From assembly GCA_048204295.1 (NCBI GenBank), contig DBFBLF010000077.1, positions 1-14,895 on the forward strand: a stretch of DNA of 14,895 nucleotides, given 5' to 3'. Shown piece by piece: positions 6,029-12,460 of the stretch; positions within the stretch are counted from its first letter, which is position 1, and each line of letters opens with the position of its first letter. Made by a program: the position numbers and the translations under genes. The DNA is from Metaruminococcus_A sp900762715. GTDB lineage: Bacteria > Bacillota > Clostridia > Oscillospirales > Ruminococcaceae. The notes under the pieces were generated by a model. The model did not search any database. It worked only from the letters and a program-made list of their open reading frames with translations, and was not told where the DNA came from.

Positions 6029-8152
6029 TTAATCTTCTTTAATCCGCATGGCGCGCAGGGCGTTGAGGATGGCGAGAAGGGCCACGCCCACGTCTGCGAA
6101 GATTGCAATCCACATTGAAGTGATACCGAACAGGCTGAGGATAAGGACGATGATTTTGATCCCCAGTGCAAAGACGATGTTCTGAGTGACAATCCGCCGG
6201 GTCTTCCGGGCAATCCGGATGGCAAGGGGGAGCTTTGCCAAGTCGTCGGTCATCAGTACTACATCGGCGGCCTCAATTGCCGCGTCGGAGCCGATTCCGC
6301 CCATCGCCACGCCAATATCTGCCCGGGCGATGACCGGGGCGTCGTTGATCCCGTCGCCGACAAAAGCGAGTTTTTCTTTCCCGTTCCTGCCCTGAAGGAG
6401 TTCGTCGACGGCGGCGACCTTATCCTGGGGAAGAAGATTTGCCCGCCATTCGGCAATCCCGGCTTCATTCGCAATTGACTCCGCAGCTGCCGGCGCGTCC
6501 CCAGTCAGCATGACGACCTGCTTGACACCTGCCTCTTTCAGGCGGCGAACCGCTTCCTTTGAGGTGGGCTTAAGGGTATCGGCAATCGAAAGGCAGCCAA
6601 GGTAACGGTCATTCTTTGCAACATAGACAACGGTCCCGGCAAGCGAATCCGGTTTCTGGACATGAACGCCGTTTTGCTCCATCAATTTCAGGCTTCCGGC
6701 AAGGAGGGTGCTCCCATCCTTCAGAGTAACGGTGGTGCCGAAGCCCGCGTTTTCCGCACTTTGCGCGATTAAGGCCTCGTCGACCTCTCTGCCGTACCGT
6801 GCAAGGATGGACTTCGCAATCGGGTGGGAGGAACGCGCCTCCGCCAGGGCCGCCGTTTCAAGGAGCGCTTCTTCGGTCACACCCCCTGCCGGAGACAGGG
6901 TCTTGACGGAAAATTCCCCTTTGGTCAGGGTGCCGGTTTTATCCAGCACAACCGTATTGGTGCGGCAGAGCGCTTCCAGGTAATTGCTCCCCTTGATAAG
7001 GATTCCGCGTTTGGACGCCCCGCCGATCCCACCGAAGAAGCCGAGCGGAATAGAGACCACAAGGGCGCAGGGACAGGAAATGACCAGAAAGATCAGGGCG
7101 CGGTAGAGCCAGTCGCCAAACGTATTCCAACCAAGGAAAAGTGGCGGGATGACAGCCGTGAGAGCTGCGCAGCCGACTACGATGGGGGTGTAGACCCGTG
7201 CGAATTTTGTAATGAATTTTTCGGTGTTGGCCTTGCGCGAAGCGGCGTTCTGGATGAGCTCCAAAATTTTTGCAACAGTGGAGTCGTGAAACGCCTTCGT
7301 AACTCGAATTTCAAGAGTCGCGTTCTGGTTGATAGCGCCCGAGAGCACCTCGGCGTCTACAGAGGCCTCACGTGGAACCGATTCGCCGGTCAGCGCCGAG
7401 GTATCAAGATAAGAGTGCCCGCTTATGACAACGCCGTCAAGCGGAATCCGCTCGCCGGGGTTGACGGAAATAATGTCGCCGATTGCGACCTCCTCCGGCT
7501 TGCAGGGGACAAAGTTTCCATCGACCCGCTTGCGGGCAAAATCAGGACGAATATCCATCAGCGCGGTGATAGAGCGGCGGGAACGGCTGACCGCAATGTC
7601 CTGCAGCATTTCTCCGAACTGGTAAAAGAGCATGACAGCGATCCCTTCGGCGTAGTCACCGATCCCGAATGCGCCGACAGTGGCAATCGCCATCAGGAAG
7701 TTCTCGTCAAAGACCTTGCCCCGGAAAATATTCCGGAGAGCCCGCCAGAGGACGTCGTAACCGGCGGCCAGGTAAGATATAATATAGAGGGAAAGAGAGA
7801 GCCAGAGCGGCATGGGGACCAGCTTGGCACAGAGCAGCAGGGCCAGCGCCAGAACCAGACGGACCGCCATCGGCTTCCAGCCGGCCTCGCTTCCATGCTC
7901 GTGGTCGTGTCCGCATCCACAGCCGTCGCCGTGGTCATGGTCTGCTTCACAGCAGCCTTTTTCACGGGGGTGTTTTTTCTTTTTCCCCATCTCCTCCATA
8001 TGCTCAAAAGGGTTGCAGGGAGGGTAGAGGGAATCCCCACAGCCTGCGCATCCAGCGCAGCTTCCGCCGCATCCGGATGGCTTAGAACCGGCGGAAGAAT
8101 GGGTGAGCGCATCGCGCTCGTCGTCTTCATGCTTTGACGCATGATTGTTCAT
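6029..8152 (-). CDS. cadA: heavy-metal-translocating P-type ATPase (PIB-2, Zn/Cd/Pb exporter type)
   Basis: Metal efflux pump in the cytoplasmic membrane, 707 aa. All core motifs are present: actuator TGES (255-258), membrane CPC (360-362), phosphorylation motif DKTGT (Asp404), nucleotide-domain HP (443-444), TGD (550-552) and GDGINDAP (599-606). The C-terminal membrane pair shows Asn658, Lys666 and Asp687 in the context QNIVFALGIK...FADVG. These are the ZntA-class residues; the NxxxYN and MxxSS motifs of copper pumps are absent. The first 90 residues are not an HMA ferredoxin-like domain (no GMTCxxC). They form a soluble Cys/His-rich tail with C28, C32, C35, C38, C46, CC67-68, C78, C80 and an HDH/HDHEH cluster. 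The start has AAGGAGG 8 nt upstream, which includes the stop codon of the repressor gene. It is co-transcribed with csoR, 13 bp apart. Confidence 0.95.
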   Translation of the reverse strand: MNNHASKHEDDERDALTHSSAGSKPSGCGGSCAGCAGCGDSLYPPCNPFEHMEEMGKKKKHPREKGCCEADHDHGDGCGCGHDHEHGSEAGWKPMAVRLVLALALLLCAKLVPMPLWLSLSLYIISYLAAGYDVLWRALRNIFRGKVFDENFLMAIATVGAFGIGDYAEGIAVMLFYQFGEMLQDIAVSRSRRSITALMDIRPDFARKRVDGNFVPCKPEEVAIGDIISVNPGERIPLDGVVISGHSYLDTSALTGESVPREASVDAEVLSGAINQNATLEIRVTKAFHDSTVAKILELIQNAASRKANTEKFITKFARVYTPIVVGCAALTAVIPPLFLGWNTFGDWLYRALIFLVISCPCALVVSIPLGFFGGIGGASKRGILIKGSNYLEALCRTNTVVLDKTGTLTKGEFSVKTLSPAGGVTEEALLETAALAEARSSHPIAKSILARYGREVDEALIAQSAENAGFGTTVTLKDGSTLLAGSLKLMEQNGVHVQKPDSLAGTVVYVAKNDRYLGCLSIADTLKPTSKEAVRRLKEAGVKQVVMLTGDAPAAAESIANEAGIAEWRANLLPQDKVAAVDELLQGRNGKEKLAFVGDGINDAPVIARADIGVAMGGIGSDAAIEAADVVLMTDDLAKLPLAIRIARKTRRIVTQNIVFALGIKIIVLILSLFGITSMWIAIFADVGVALLAILNALRAMRIKED

Positions 8153-8165
8153 AGTTGCTGCCTCC

Positions 8166-8444
8166 TTATTTTAATTTGGCGAACTGTTTGAAAACATCGA
8201 TCAGGCTGTCAAGCGTTTCCTGAACATCCCCGGATTCAATTCCGGAGCGCACACAGTGTTCGATGTGATCCTCCACGATGAGGAGGGAAACATTGGTGAT
8301 AGCAGAGCCCACGGCGGATATCTGCATAAAAATATCCTCGCATTCCCGGCCGTCCTGAACCATTGCCTTAATCCCGCGGATCTGGCCCTCAATCCTGGAC
8401 AGGCGGGAGAGTACCGCCTCGTTGTACTGGTGTTTGTTAACCAT
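8166..8444 (-). CDS. csoR: CsoR/FrmR-family metal-sensing transcriptional repressor
   Basis: 92-aa all-helical repressor (DUF156 family), typical length. The family core is visible: RLSRIEGQIRGIKAMV (14-29), Cys35 in DGRECEDIF, His60 and Cys64 in VEDHIEHC. This Cys-His-Cys set matches the copper-sensing CsoR pattern (x-C-H-C) rather than the Ni/Co-sensing RcnR pattern; His63 and His5 are extra possible ligands. Apo-repressor is expected to bind the operator at 8489-8507 and release it on metal binding. The ribosome site is AAGGGGG about 7 nt before the ATG. Its TAA lies inside the SD of the ATPase gene, which implies translational coupling. Metal specificity versus the Zn/Cd-type pump is discussed in the findings. 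Confidence 0.92.
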   Translation of the reverse strand: MVNKHQYNEAVLSRLSRIEGQIRGIKAMVQDGRECEDIFMQISAVGSAITNVSLLIVEDHIEHCVRSGIESGDVQETLDSLIDVFKQFAKLK

Positions 8445-8488
8445 AAGTTTTCCCCCTTATTCTATGTGGAACAGTTCTTAAAATACCT

Positions 8489-8507
8489 TATACCCCTATA
8501 GGGTATA
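8489..8507. promoter_or_regulatory. CsoR-type operator
   Basis: Inverted repeat TATACCC (8489-8495), CTATA, GGGTATA (8501-8507). It has the TAC-C-run / G-run-GTA form of CsoR sites. It sits just downstream of the -10 box, over the predicted transcription start, the place expected for autorepression of csoR and the ATPase. Confidence 0.8.
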
Positions 8508-8510
8508 TTA

Positions 8511-8539
8511 AATATACAACATTGGTCTATAATTGTCAA
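8511..8539 (-). promoter_or_regulatory. sigma-A promoter of the csoR-ATPase operon
   Basis: On the minus strand: consensus TTGACA (8539-8534), exactly 17 bp, then TATATT (8516-8511). The predicted start falls within the CsoR-type operator, about 60 nt before the csoR ATG. Confidence 0.85.
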
Positions 8540-8577
8540 GGGCCACAAGCCAATATTGTTAAAATTTTCACCCTTTT

Positions 8578-8617
8578 CAAAAATAAATACGGAGGCGGAA
8601 TTATTAACCGCCTCCGT
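8578..8617 (-). terminator. intrinsic terminator upstream of the metal operon
   Basis: ACGGAGGCGG (8589-8598) pairs with CCGCCTCCGT (8608-8617) around a 9-nt A/T loop. On the minus strand it is followed by ATTTATTTTTG. It is the second of two minus-strand terminators after the XRE gene and insulates the csoR promoter from read-through. Confidence 0.75.
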
Positions 8618-8673
8618 ACTCCAGTACATAGCAACTCAATTTATATTTTTCACCGTCGGATGTGATAAGGCGC

Positions 8674-8709
8674 AAAAAATTAACCGCCCGGTTACTCTTC
8701 TTCGGGCGG
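8674..8709 (-). terminator. intrinsic terminator overlapping the 3' end of the XRE gene
   Basis: On the minus strand CCGCCCG (8709-8703) pairs with CGGGCGG (8690-8684) and is followed by TTAATTTTTT. The upstream arm lies in coding sequence (the Pro-Pro codons) and the TAA stop is in the loop, so the last codons of the protein double as terminator. Confidence 0.7.
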
Positions 8710-8931
8710 GATATAACGGAGCAAATCGGGAATATCACATTCCAGAGCGCGGCAGATCCGCGCAAGCACGCCAAGGTCGGGCCGCTGGATTTCATTTTTG
8801 CAGTAGGCCTGCAATTGTGAATATTGAATCTCCGCTACCCTTGACAGTTTGCTTTTGCTGATTTTATGCTGAATCAGGTATTCGTTCAGGGTAATTTCAC
8901 ACCTGCCCCAGTCGTTTTTAACTTCTAACAT
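8692..8931 (-). CDS. small XRE (Cro/C1-type) helix-turn-helix regulator
   Basis: 79-aa DNA-binding protein with a Cro/C1-type fold: helices around EYLIQHKISKSKLSRVAEIQ (17-36) and the recognition segment YSQLQAYCKNEIQRPDLGVLA (37-57), then the usual ARICRALECDIPDLLRY (57-73). The short PPEEE tail is encoded within a terminator. The start is supported by AGGGG 7 nt upstream. It is single-gene, facing the same way as the metal operon but separated from it by two terminators. Its own promoter overlaps a divergent one and lies next to palindromes, so autoregulation is likely. The target genes are unknown; Clostridia carry many such stand-alone XRE genes. Confidence 0.85.
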   Translation of the reverse strand: MLEVKNDWGRCEITLNEYLIQHKISKSKLSRVAEIQYSQLQAYCKNEIQRPDLGVLARICRALECDIPDLLRYIPPEEE

Positions 8932-8949
8932 AACAATACCCCTGCTTCT

Positions 8950-8974
8950 CTATTTATATTTTCAGTATAAATAG
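8950..8974. promoter_or_regulatory. palindromic candidate operator at the XRE promoter
   Basis: Perfect 9-bp inverted repeat CTATTTATA (8950-8958) and TATAAATAG (8966-8974) with a 7-bp spacer, covering the minus-strand -10 box (8964-8969). A second near-palindrome centred on GATTGCAATC (8984-8993) covers the shared -35. The first is the best guess for XRE autorepressor binding. Confidence 0.55.
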
Positions 8975-8991
8975 TTAAAGAGTGATTGCAA
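8964..8991 (-). promoter_or_regulatory. sigma-A promoter of the XRE gene
   Basis: Minus strand: TTGCAA (8991-8986), 16 bp, TATACT (8969-8964), about 30 nt before the ATG. The -35 hexamer is its own reverse complement and is used by the divergent promoter too. Confidence 0.6.
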
Positions 8992-9014
8992 TCTCTTGTT
9001 ATATATAGTATAAT
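8986..9014 (+). promoter_or_regulatory. divergent sigma-A promoter driving a short transcript
   Basis: TTGCAA (8986-8991), 17 bp, perfect TATAAT (9009-9014). Predicted start near 9021. It points into a stretch with no convincing CDS before the terminator at 9094-9122. Confidence 0.65.
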
Positions 9015-9020
9015 TAAAAA

Positions 9021-9122
9021 TAGGGTATGTATACATGGAACGGCGCTTATGTAACTGCCCCGCTCCGGTTCGCCCCCTCGCTTGCCGGAGCTAAAAAGGC
9101 CCCTGATAAACGGGGGCTTTTT
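9021..9122 (+). ncRNA. putative ~100-nt small RNA (or 19-aa peptide message)
   Basis: A self-contained transcription unit: promoter at 8986-9014, hairpin GCTCCGG (9062-9068) with CCGGAGC (9085-9091), and the terminator at 9094-9122. The 16-nt loop carries GCCCCCTCGC, a C-rich motif of the kind Gram-positive small RNAs use to pair with ribosome sites (inference). A 19-codon ORF, 9035-9094 (MERRLCNCPAPVRPLACRS), ends exactly where the terminator starts. Its AGGG site would lie at the very 5' end of the RNA, so coding is less likely. Confidence 0.45.
9094..9122 (+). terminator. intrinsic terminator of the short transcript
   Basis: AAAAGGCCCC (9094-9103) pairs with GGGGCTTTTT (9113-9122), with one G-U pair and a 9-nt loop, followed by CTTTTTT. 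From 9123 to the next promoter at 9215 I see nothing else supportable. Confidence 0.8.
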
Positions 9123-9214
9123 CTTTTTTCTGAATCTCTTAAAGACAGCAGCCGCGGCGCCTGTGCCTTACGCTTCTTTTTCCCGGAAAACACCCCTTTC
9201 TTTCAAAAATACAG

Positions 9215-9243
9215 TTGAACCCCAGTCCGTCCCGGATTATAAT
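9215..9243 (+). promoter_or_regulatory. sigma-A promoter of the MalY/PatB-type gene
   Basis: TTGAAC (9215-9220), 17-bp spacer, perfect TATAAT (9238-9243). Transcription should start near 9250, giving a leader of about 37 nt with AAGAGGAA before the ATG. Confidence 0.8.
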
Positions 9244-9286
9244 GGTAACAGGCTATGTACAATAAAAGCAGTAAGAGGAAATTGAA

Positions 9287-10477
9287 ATGCAGTATGATTT
9301 TGACAGATGGCCTGACCGGTTGAATACAAACAGCGTTAAATGGGACGAACTTCCTTTTAAAAATGTAAAAGAGGGATTTATACCCCTGTGGGTTGCAGAT
9401 ATGGACTTCCCCGTCGCACCTGAAATTATCGGGGCGATGAAAGAGCGGCTTGATCACCCATATTTTGGTTACTTTTCCCTCACGGATGAGAATTTTTACC
9501 GTCCCATCATCGAGTGGCAAAAGGCCCGTTACGGCGTTGAGGGGCTTGAGCCCGGGCAGATTCTCTATGAAAACGGCGTGCTTGCCGGAATTGCGCATCT
9601 TTTGCAGGCGCTGAGCAGCCCGGGGGATCCCGTCGTGCTTCAGACCCCCGGATATCCCGGCTTTGAAGGCGTGCTCAACACAATGAACCGCAAAATCATC
9701 CCAAACCCAATGATTGACAACGGCGGTTATTTCACCATTGATTACCGGGATCTTGAAAAGAAAATAGTAGACAGCGGGGCTAAAATCCTGCTGTTTTGCA
9801 GCCCGCAGAACCCGACCGGGCGGGTCTGGACGGCGGAGGAGCAGCGCGGAGTTGTAGACATCTGCCTGAAGCATGGCGTCACAATTATTGCCGACCAGAT
9901 TTGGTCGGATATCATTCTCACGCAGGACGCACCCTTTGTTCCGCTTTCGTCCGCGGACGAACGTGCAAAGGAAATTTCAGTGGAGTTTTTCTCCCCTTCA
10001 AAAGGGTTTTCCATGGCCGCAATGTATGCCTCTTACGCGGTCTGCCGCAATCCTGTTCTATGTGAAAAACTGCGGGCGGCCTCAAATTACCTGCACTGTA
10101 ACAATCCCGCCCTCCTTTCGGTAGTCGGTCTTGCTGCCGCTTATACAAAGGGAGAGGAATGGCTGGAGCAATGCAGAAAAGTAATTTCCGGCAACATGGA
10201 GTACATTGTAGGCTTTTTAAAGGAACGCCTCCCTGGAATCACCACCCGCAAAGCGGAGGGCACCTATCTGCTCTGGCTCAACTTTTCCGGCACCGGCCTC
10301 ACTCACGAGGAAATGATCCGGCGCACAGTGCATGGCGCGGGCGTTGTTTTGAACGACGGACGCAGTTTCATCTCAAACGGGGAATGCCGGATGCGGCTTA
10401 ACGCCGCGGCGCCGCGCGCTATGATAGAACAGGCAATGAAACGGCTTGAAGGCGTTTTTAGGGACACTGTAAAATAG
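9287..10477 (+). CDS. MalY/PatB family PLP-dependent aminotransferase / C-S lyase
   Basis: 396-aa cytosolic fold-type I PLP enzyme, close to the usual MalY/PatB length. Members are typically cystathionine beta-lyases or cysteine desulfhydrases; some act as regulators. Landmarks are LWVADMDFPVAPEI (34-47, the family hallmark), PGYPGFEG (121-128, ring-contact Tyr123), CSPQNPTGR (171-179, Asn175), Asp203 for the pyridine nitrogen, SPSKGFSMA (236-244, Schiff-base Lys239), and the carboxylate-binding Arg370 in CRMRLN. The usual SDEIHSD segment reads ADQIWSD (202-208), a substitution near the active site. It is transcribed alone: its own promoter lies upstream and a terminator follows. The exact substrate is not decidable here. 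Confidence 0.92.
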   Translation: MQYDFDRWPDRLNTNSVKWDELPFKNVKEGFIPLWVADMDFPVAPEIIGAMKERLDHPYFGYFSLTDENFYRPIIEWQKARYGVEGLEPGQILYENGVLAGIAHLLQALSSPGDPVVLQTPGYPGFEGVLNTMNRKIIPNPMIDNGGYFTIDYRDLEKKIVDSGAKILLFCSPQNPTGRVWTAEEQRGVVDICLKHGVTIIADQIWSDIILTQDAPFVPLSSADERAKEISVEFFSPSKGFSMAAMYASYAVCRNPVLCEKLRAASNYLHCNNPALLSVVGLAAAYTKGEEWLEQCRKVISGNMEYIVGFLKERLPGITTRKAEGTYLLWLNFSGTGLTHEEMIRRTVHGAGVVLNDGRSFISNGECRMRLNAAAPRAMIEQAMKRLEGVFRDTVK

Positions 10478-10507
10478 AATGAGAGCAGCCGTTCTGCGGC
10501 CTCATTG

Positions 10508-10538
10508 AAAAGAGTCTCCATTGATTGGCGGCTCTTTT
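10508..10538 (+). terminator. intrinsic terminator after the MalY/PatB-type gene
   Basis: AAAAGAGTC and CCA (10508-10520) pair with TGG and GGCTCTTTT (10526-10538) with one mismatch and a 5-nt loop. A second hairpin (AATGAG 10478-10483 with CTCATT 10501-10506, enclosing GCAG/CTGC) starts right after the stop codon. Confidence 0.6.
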
Positions 10539-10601
10539 ATAATTTGTTTAAACCTTTTCCGACCCCGCATTGATAGGGAAGGAGCGGGCGCAGGCGTAAG
10601 A

Positions 10602-10630
10602 TGGACAAGGAGGGTATGCGGTGGTATACT
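10602..10630 (+). promoter_or_regulatory. sigma-A promoter of the NimA-like gene
   Basis: TGGACA (10602-10607, five of six), 17 bp, TATACT (10625-10630). Transcription would start about 20 nt before the ATG. Confidence 0.65.
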
Positions 10631-10655
10631 TTGAAAAAACGGACGGAGGAGCCAT

Positions 10656-11156
10656 ATGTTTCGGAAGATGAGAAGGGCGGGGCAGCAGCTGCCCCGGGAA
10701 GAGGCGTTTGAAATTTTGAAAAACGGAAAAACCGGCGTACTGGCTGTGTTGGGCGATGAGGGTTACCCTTATGCGGTCCCGCTCAACTATGCGCTGGTTG
10801 GGGATTGTATCTACTTTCACTGTGCGCGGGACGGACATAAAACGGACGCTCTCGGCAGAAACTCAAAGGTTTCGTTCTGCGTGGTGGAAAAGGACACTGT
10901 AATCCCCCAAATCTTTTCTACCGATTACCGGAGCGCCGTCGTTTTTGGCCAGGCGCGGATTGTGGAGGAAGACGCTGTGAAGCGCGGGGCGCTTCTTGCC
11001 CTTGTGGAGAAGTACGGCCCGGCCTACCGCGAAGATGGAGCCAAAGAAATTGAGGCGGAATGGGGCCGAGTCACAATTGTGGAGATCCGGATTGAGCACC
11101 TGACCGGAAAGGAAGCCGGTAAGCGGGTCAAAAGCTTTTGCAAACAGGAGGGCTGA
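10656..11156 (+). CDS. pyridoxamine 5'-phosphate oxidase-like flavin-binding protein (NimA type)
   Basis: 166-aa protein of the split-barrel flavoprotein superfamily, nearest in pattern to the NimA group (5-nitroimidazole reductase-like). Most clostridial members are of unknown physiological role, so no resistance phenotype should be assumed. Visible signatures are an N-terminal MFRKMRR, strand GKTGVLAVLGDEGYPYAVPLNYAL (24-47), IYFHCARDGHKTDAL (52-66, with His55 and His61 near the expected cofactor site), KVSFCVVEKD (71-80) and SAVVFGQARIV (93-103). A GGAGGA ribosome site lies 5 nt before the ATG. It has its own promoter; the next gene also has one, so it appears monocistronic. Confidence 0.87.
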   Translation: MFRKMRRAGQQLPREEAFEILKNGKTGVLAVLGDEGYPYAVPLNYALVGDCIYFHCARDGHKTDALGRNSKVSFCVVEKDTVIPQIFSTDYRSAVVFGQARIVEEDAVKRGALLALVEKYGPAYREDGAKEIEAEWGRVTIVEIRIEHLTGKEAGKRVKSFCKQEG

Positions 11157-11160
11157 CGGC

Positions 11161-11189
11161 TTGCGGCCCAGTTAAAAGGGAGCTATAAT
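11161..11189 (+). promoter_or_regulatory. sigma-A promoter of the aldo/keto reductase operon
   Basis: TTGCGG (11161-11166), 17 bp, perfect TATAAT (11184-11189), starting just after the stop of the NimA-like gene. Confidence 0.6.
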
Positions 11190-11245
11190 AAAACCATAAC
11201 GCTACAGTAAAAAACAGGCATGAAACACAGAAAGGAACCTGCGCT

Positions 11246-12160
11246 ATGAAACAGATTAAAGTCGGCGGGCTGCTGCCCGCTTCACAGGTGGCTCTAGGCT
11301 GCGGGCGGTTTGGCAAAAACACCCTAGAACAGGGTGAAAAACTGATCCACACCTGCCTGGAAGAGGGGATTAACTACTTTGACCTTGCGGACATTTATAT
11401 GGGCGGCGCTTCAGAAGAGCGCTTTGGAGAAGTGCTGGCCGCAAATCCGGGCCTGCGGGACAAGATGCTGATCCAGTCTAAATGCAGCGTCCATGAAGGG
11501 CACTACGACCTTTCAAAAGAACATATTCTGGAGGCGGTCAACACCTCTCTCCAGCGATTGGGAACCGACCATCTCGACTCCCTTCTCCTCCATCGCCCGG
11601 ACACCCTGCTGGAGCCGGAGGAGGTGGCGGAGGCCTTTGAAATCCTGCATCGGGAGGGAAAGGTCCGCTATTTCGGCGTTTCCAACTTCAAGCCCCTTTT
11701 CATGGAGCTTTTGCAGCAGGCGGTTCCCCACAAACTGATTGCGAATCAGCTCCAGTTCAGCCTGATGCACACCGGGATGATCGATTCCGGCATCCATATG
11801 AATATGGAAGACGACGCTTCCATTGGCCGGGACGACAGCATGCTCGAATACGCCCGGCTGCGGGGAATTACCATCCAGGCGTGGTCCCCCTTCCAGTACG
11901 GCTGGTTTGAGGGGGTATACCTGGACAATCCGAAGTTCCCTGAGCTCAACCGTGTGATAAACGAAATTGCCGCATCCTATCATGTGCCGAACACCGCCAT
12001 TGCGACTGCGTGGATCCTGCGCCATCCCGCCGGTATTATGCCATTGTGCGGAACAGCGAGCCCCGACCGGATCAGGGATATTGCAAAAGGCGGGGATATT
12101 GTCCTGACCCGGAAAGAGTGGTATGACATTTACAAGGCGGCCGGCAATGAACTGCCGTAA
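11246..12160 (+). CDS. aldo/keto reductase (YdhF-like)
   Basis: 304-aa NAD(P)H-dependent oxidoreductase with a TIM-barrel fold. The catalytic tetrad is intact: Asp46 and Tyr51 in FDLADIYMGGASEERFG, Lys79 in IQSKC, His116 in LLLHRPD. VRYFGVSNF (140-148) and LIANQLQFSLMH are typical of the YdhF subgroup. The C-terminal part (AWILRHPAGIMPLCGTASP) is the cofactor-binding segment. The natural substrate is unknown. A GAAAGGA site lies 9 nt before the ATG. No terminator separates it from the 51-aa gene 56 bp downstream, so a three-gene operon with the Fe-S reductase is likely. Confidence 0.92.
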   Translation: MKQIKVGGLLPASQVALGCGRFGKNTLEQGEKLIHTCLEEGINYFDLADIYMGGASEERFGEVLAANPGLRDKMLIQSKCSVHEGHYDLSKEHILEAVNTSLQRLGTDHLDSLLLHRPDTLLEPEEVAEAFEILHREGKVRYFGVSNFKPLFMELLQQAVPHKLIANQLQFSLMHTGMIDSGIHMNMEDDASIGRDDSMLEYARLRGITIQAWSPFQYGWFEGVYLDNPKFPELNRVINEIAASYHVPNTAIATAWILRHPAGIMPLCGTASPDRIRDIAKGGDIVLTRKEWYDIYKAAGNELP

Positions 12161-12216
12161 CCGAACAGGCTTCCCCGCACAAATTATGTGACAGCGCGCT
12201 TGAAGGAGGATGACTG

Positions 12217-12372
12217 ATGAGGAAGTCAACGGGGATTTTATTGGCGCTTCTCAGCTTTTTTGTGGGCCTAACCGCGGGCTATCTGGTTTCGCCCAAGGGC
12301 GGGATAGGGAACAACTGCGGCAACACCACCTATTACGGAGTAAAAAAAGAAGGGAGCGAAACGGTGGATTAA
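12217..12372 (+). CDS. 51-aa single-pass membrane protein
   Basis: A short gene with strong support: AAGGAGG (12203-12209) 7 nt before the ATG, then MRKSTG, one hydrophobic helix (about residues 7-24, ILLALLSFFVGLTAGYLV), SPKGG, and a short polar tail with NNCGNTTYYG and an acidic end. The layout (basic start, one helix, short Cys/Asn/Tyr-containing outer or inner tail) resembles small clostridial membrane proteins of unknown function (from memory). It lies between two aldo/keto reductase genes, 56 bp after the first, with no terminator on either side. A role in tethering or modulating a neighbour is possible but unproven. The overlapping frame from 12210 is rejected. Confidence 0.75.
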   Translation: MRKSTGILLALLSFFVGLTAGYLVSPKGGIGNNCGNTTYYGVKKEGSETVD

Positions 12373-12460
12373 ATACGGGCCAAGTACACAGAACTTTTCA
12401 ACTGAACAGGACGCGGGTTCAATCGTAAAATACGGTATTGCAGAAAGGATGGCGAATGTT

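Noticed and set aside
6824..8137. 437-codon open frame on the plus strand opposite the P-type ATPase
   Set aside because: It is antisense to a gene with every P-type ATPase motif intact. The translation is low-complexity Arg/Gly/Asp-rich and has no ribosome site.
9027..9218. 63-codon plus-strand frame starting after the divergent promoter
   Set aside because: It reads through a strong intrinsic terminator and lacks a ribosome site.
12210..12428. 72-codon plus-strand frame beginning at the ATG inside the SD-proximal ATGACTGATG
   Set aside because: Its ATG abuts AAGGAGG with no spacer, and the product is Arg/Gln-rich nonsense. The ATG 7 bp on gives a clean membrane protein.
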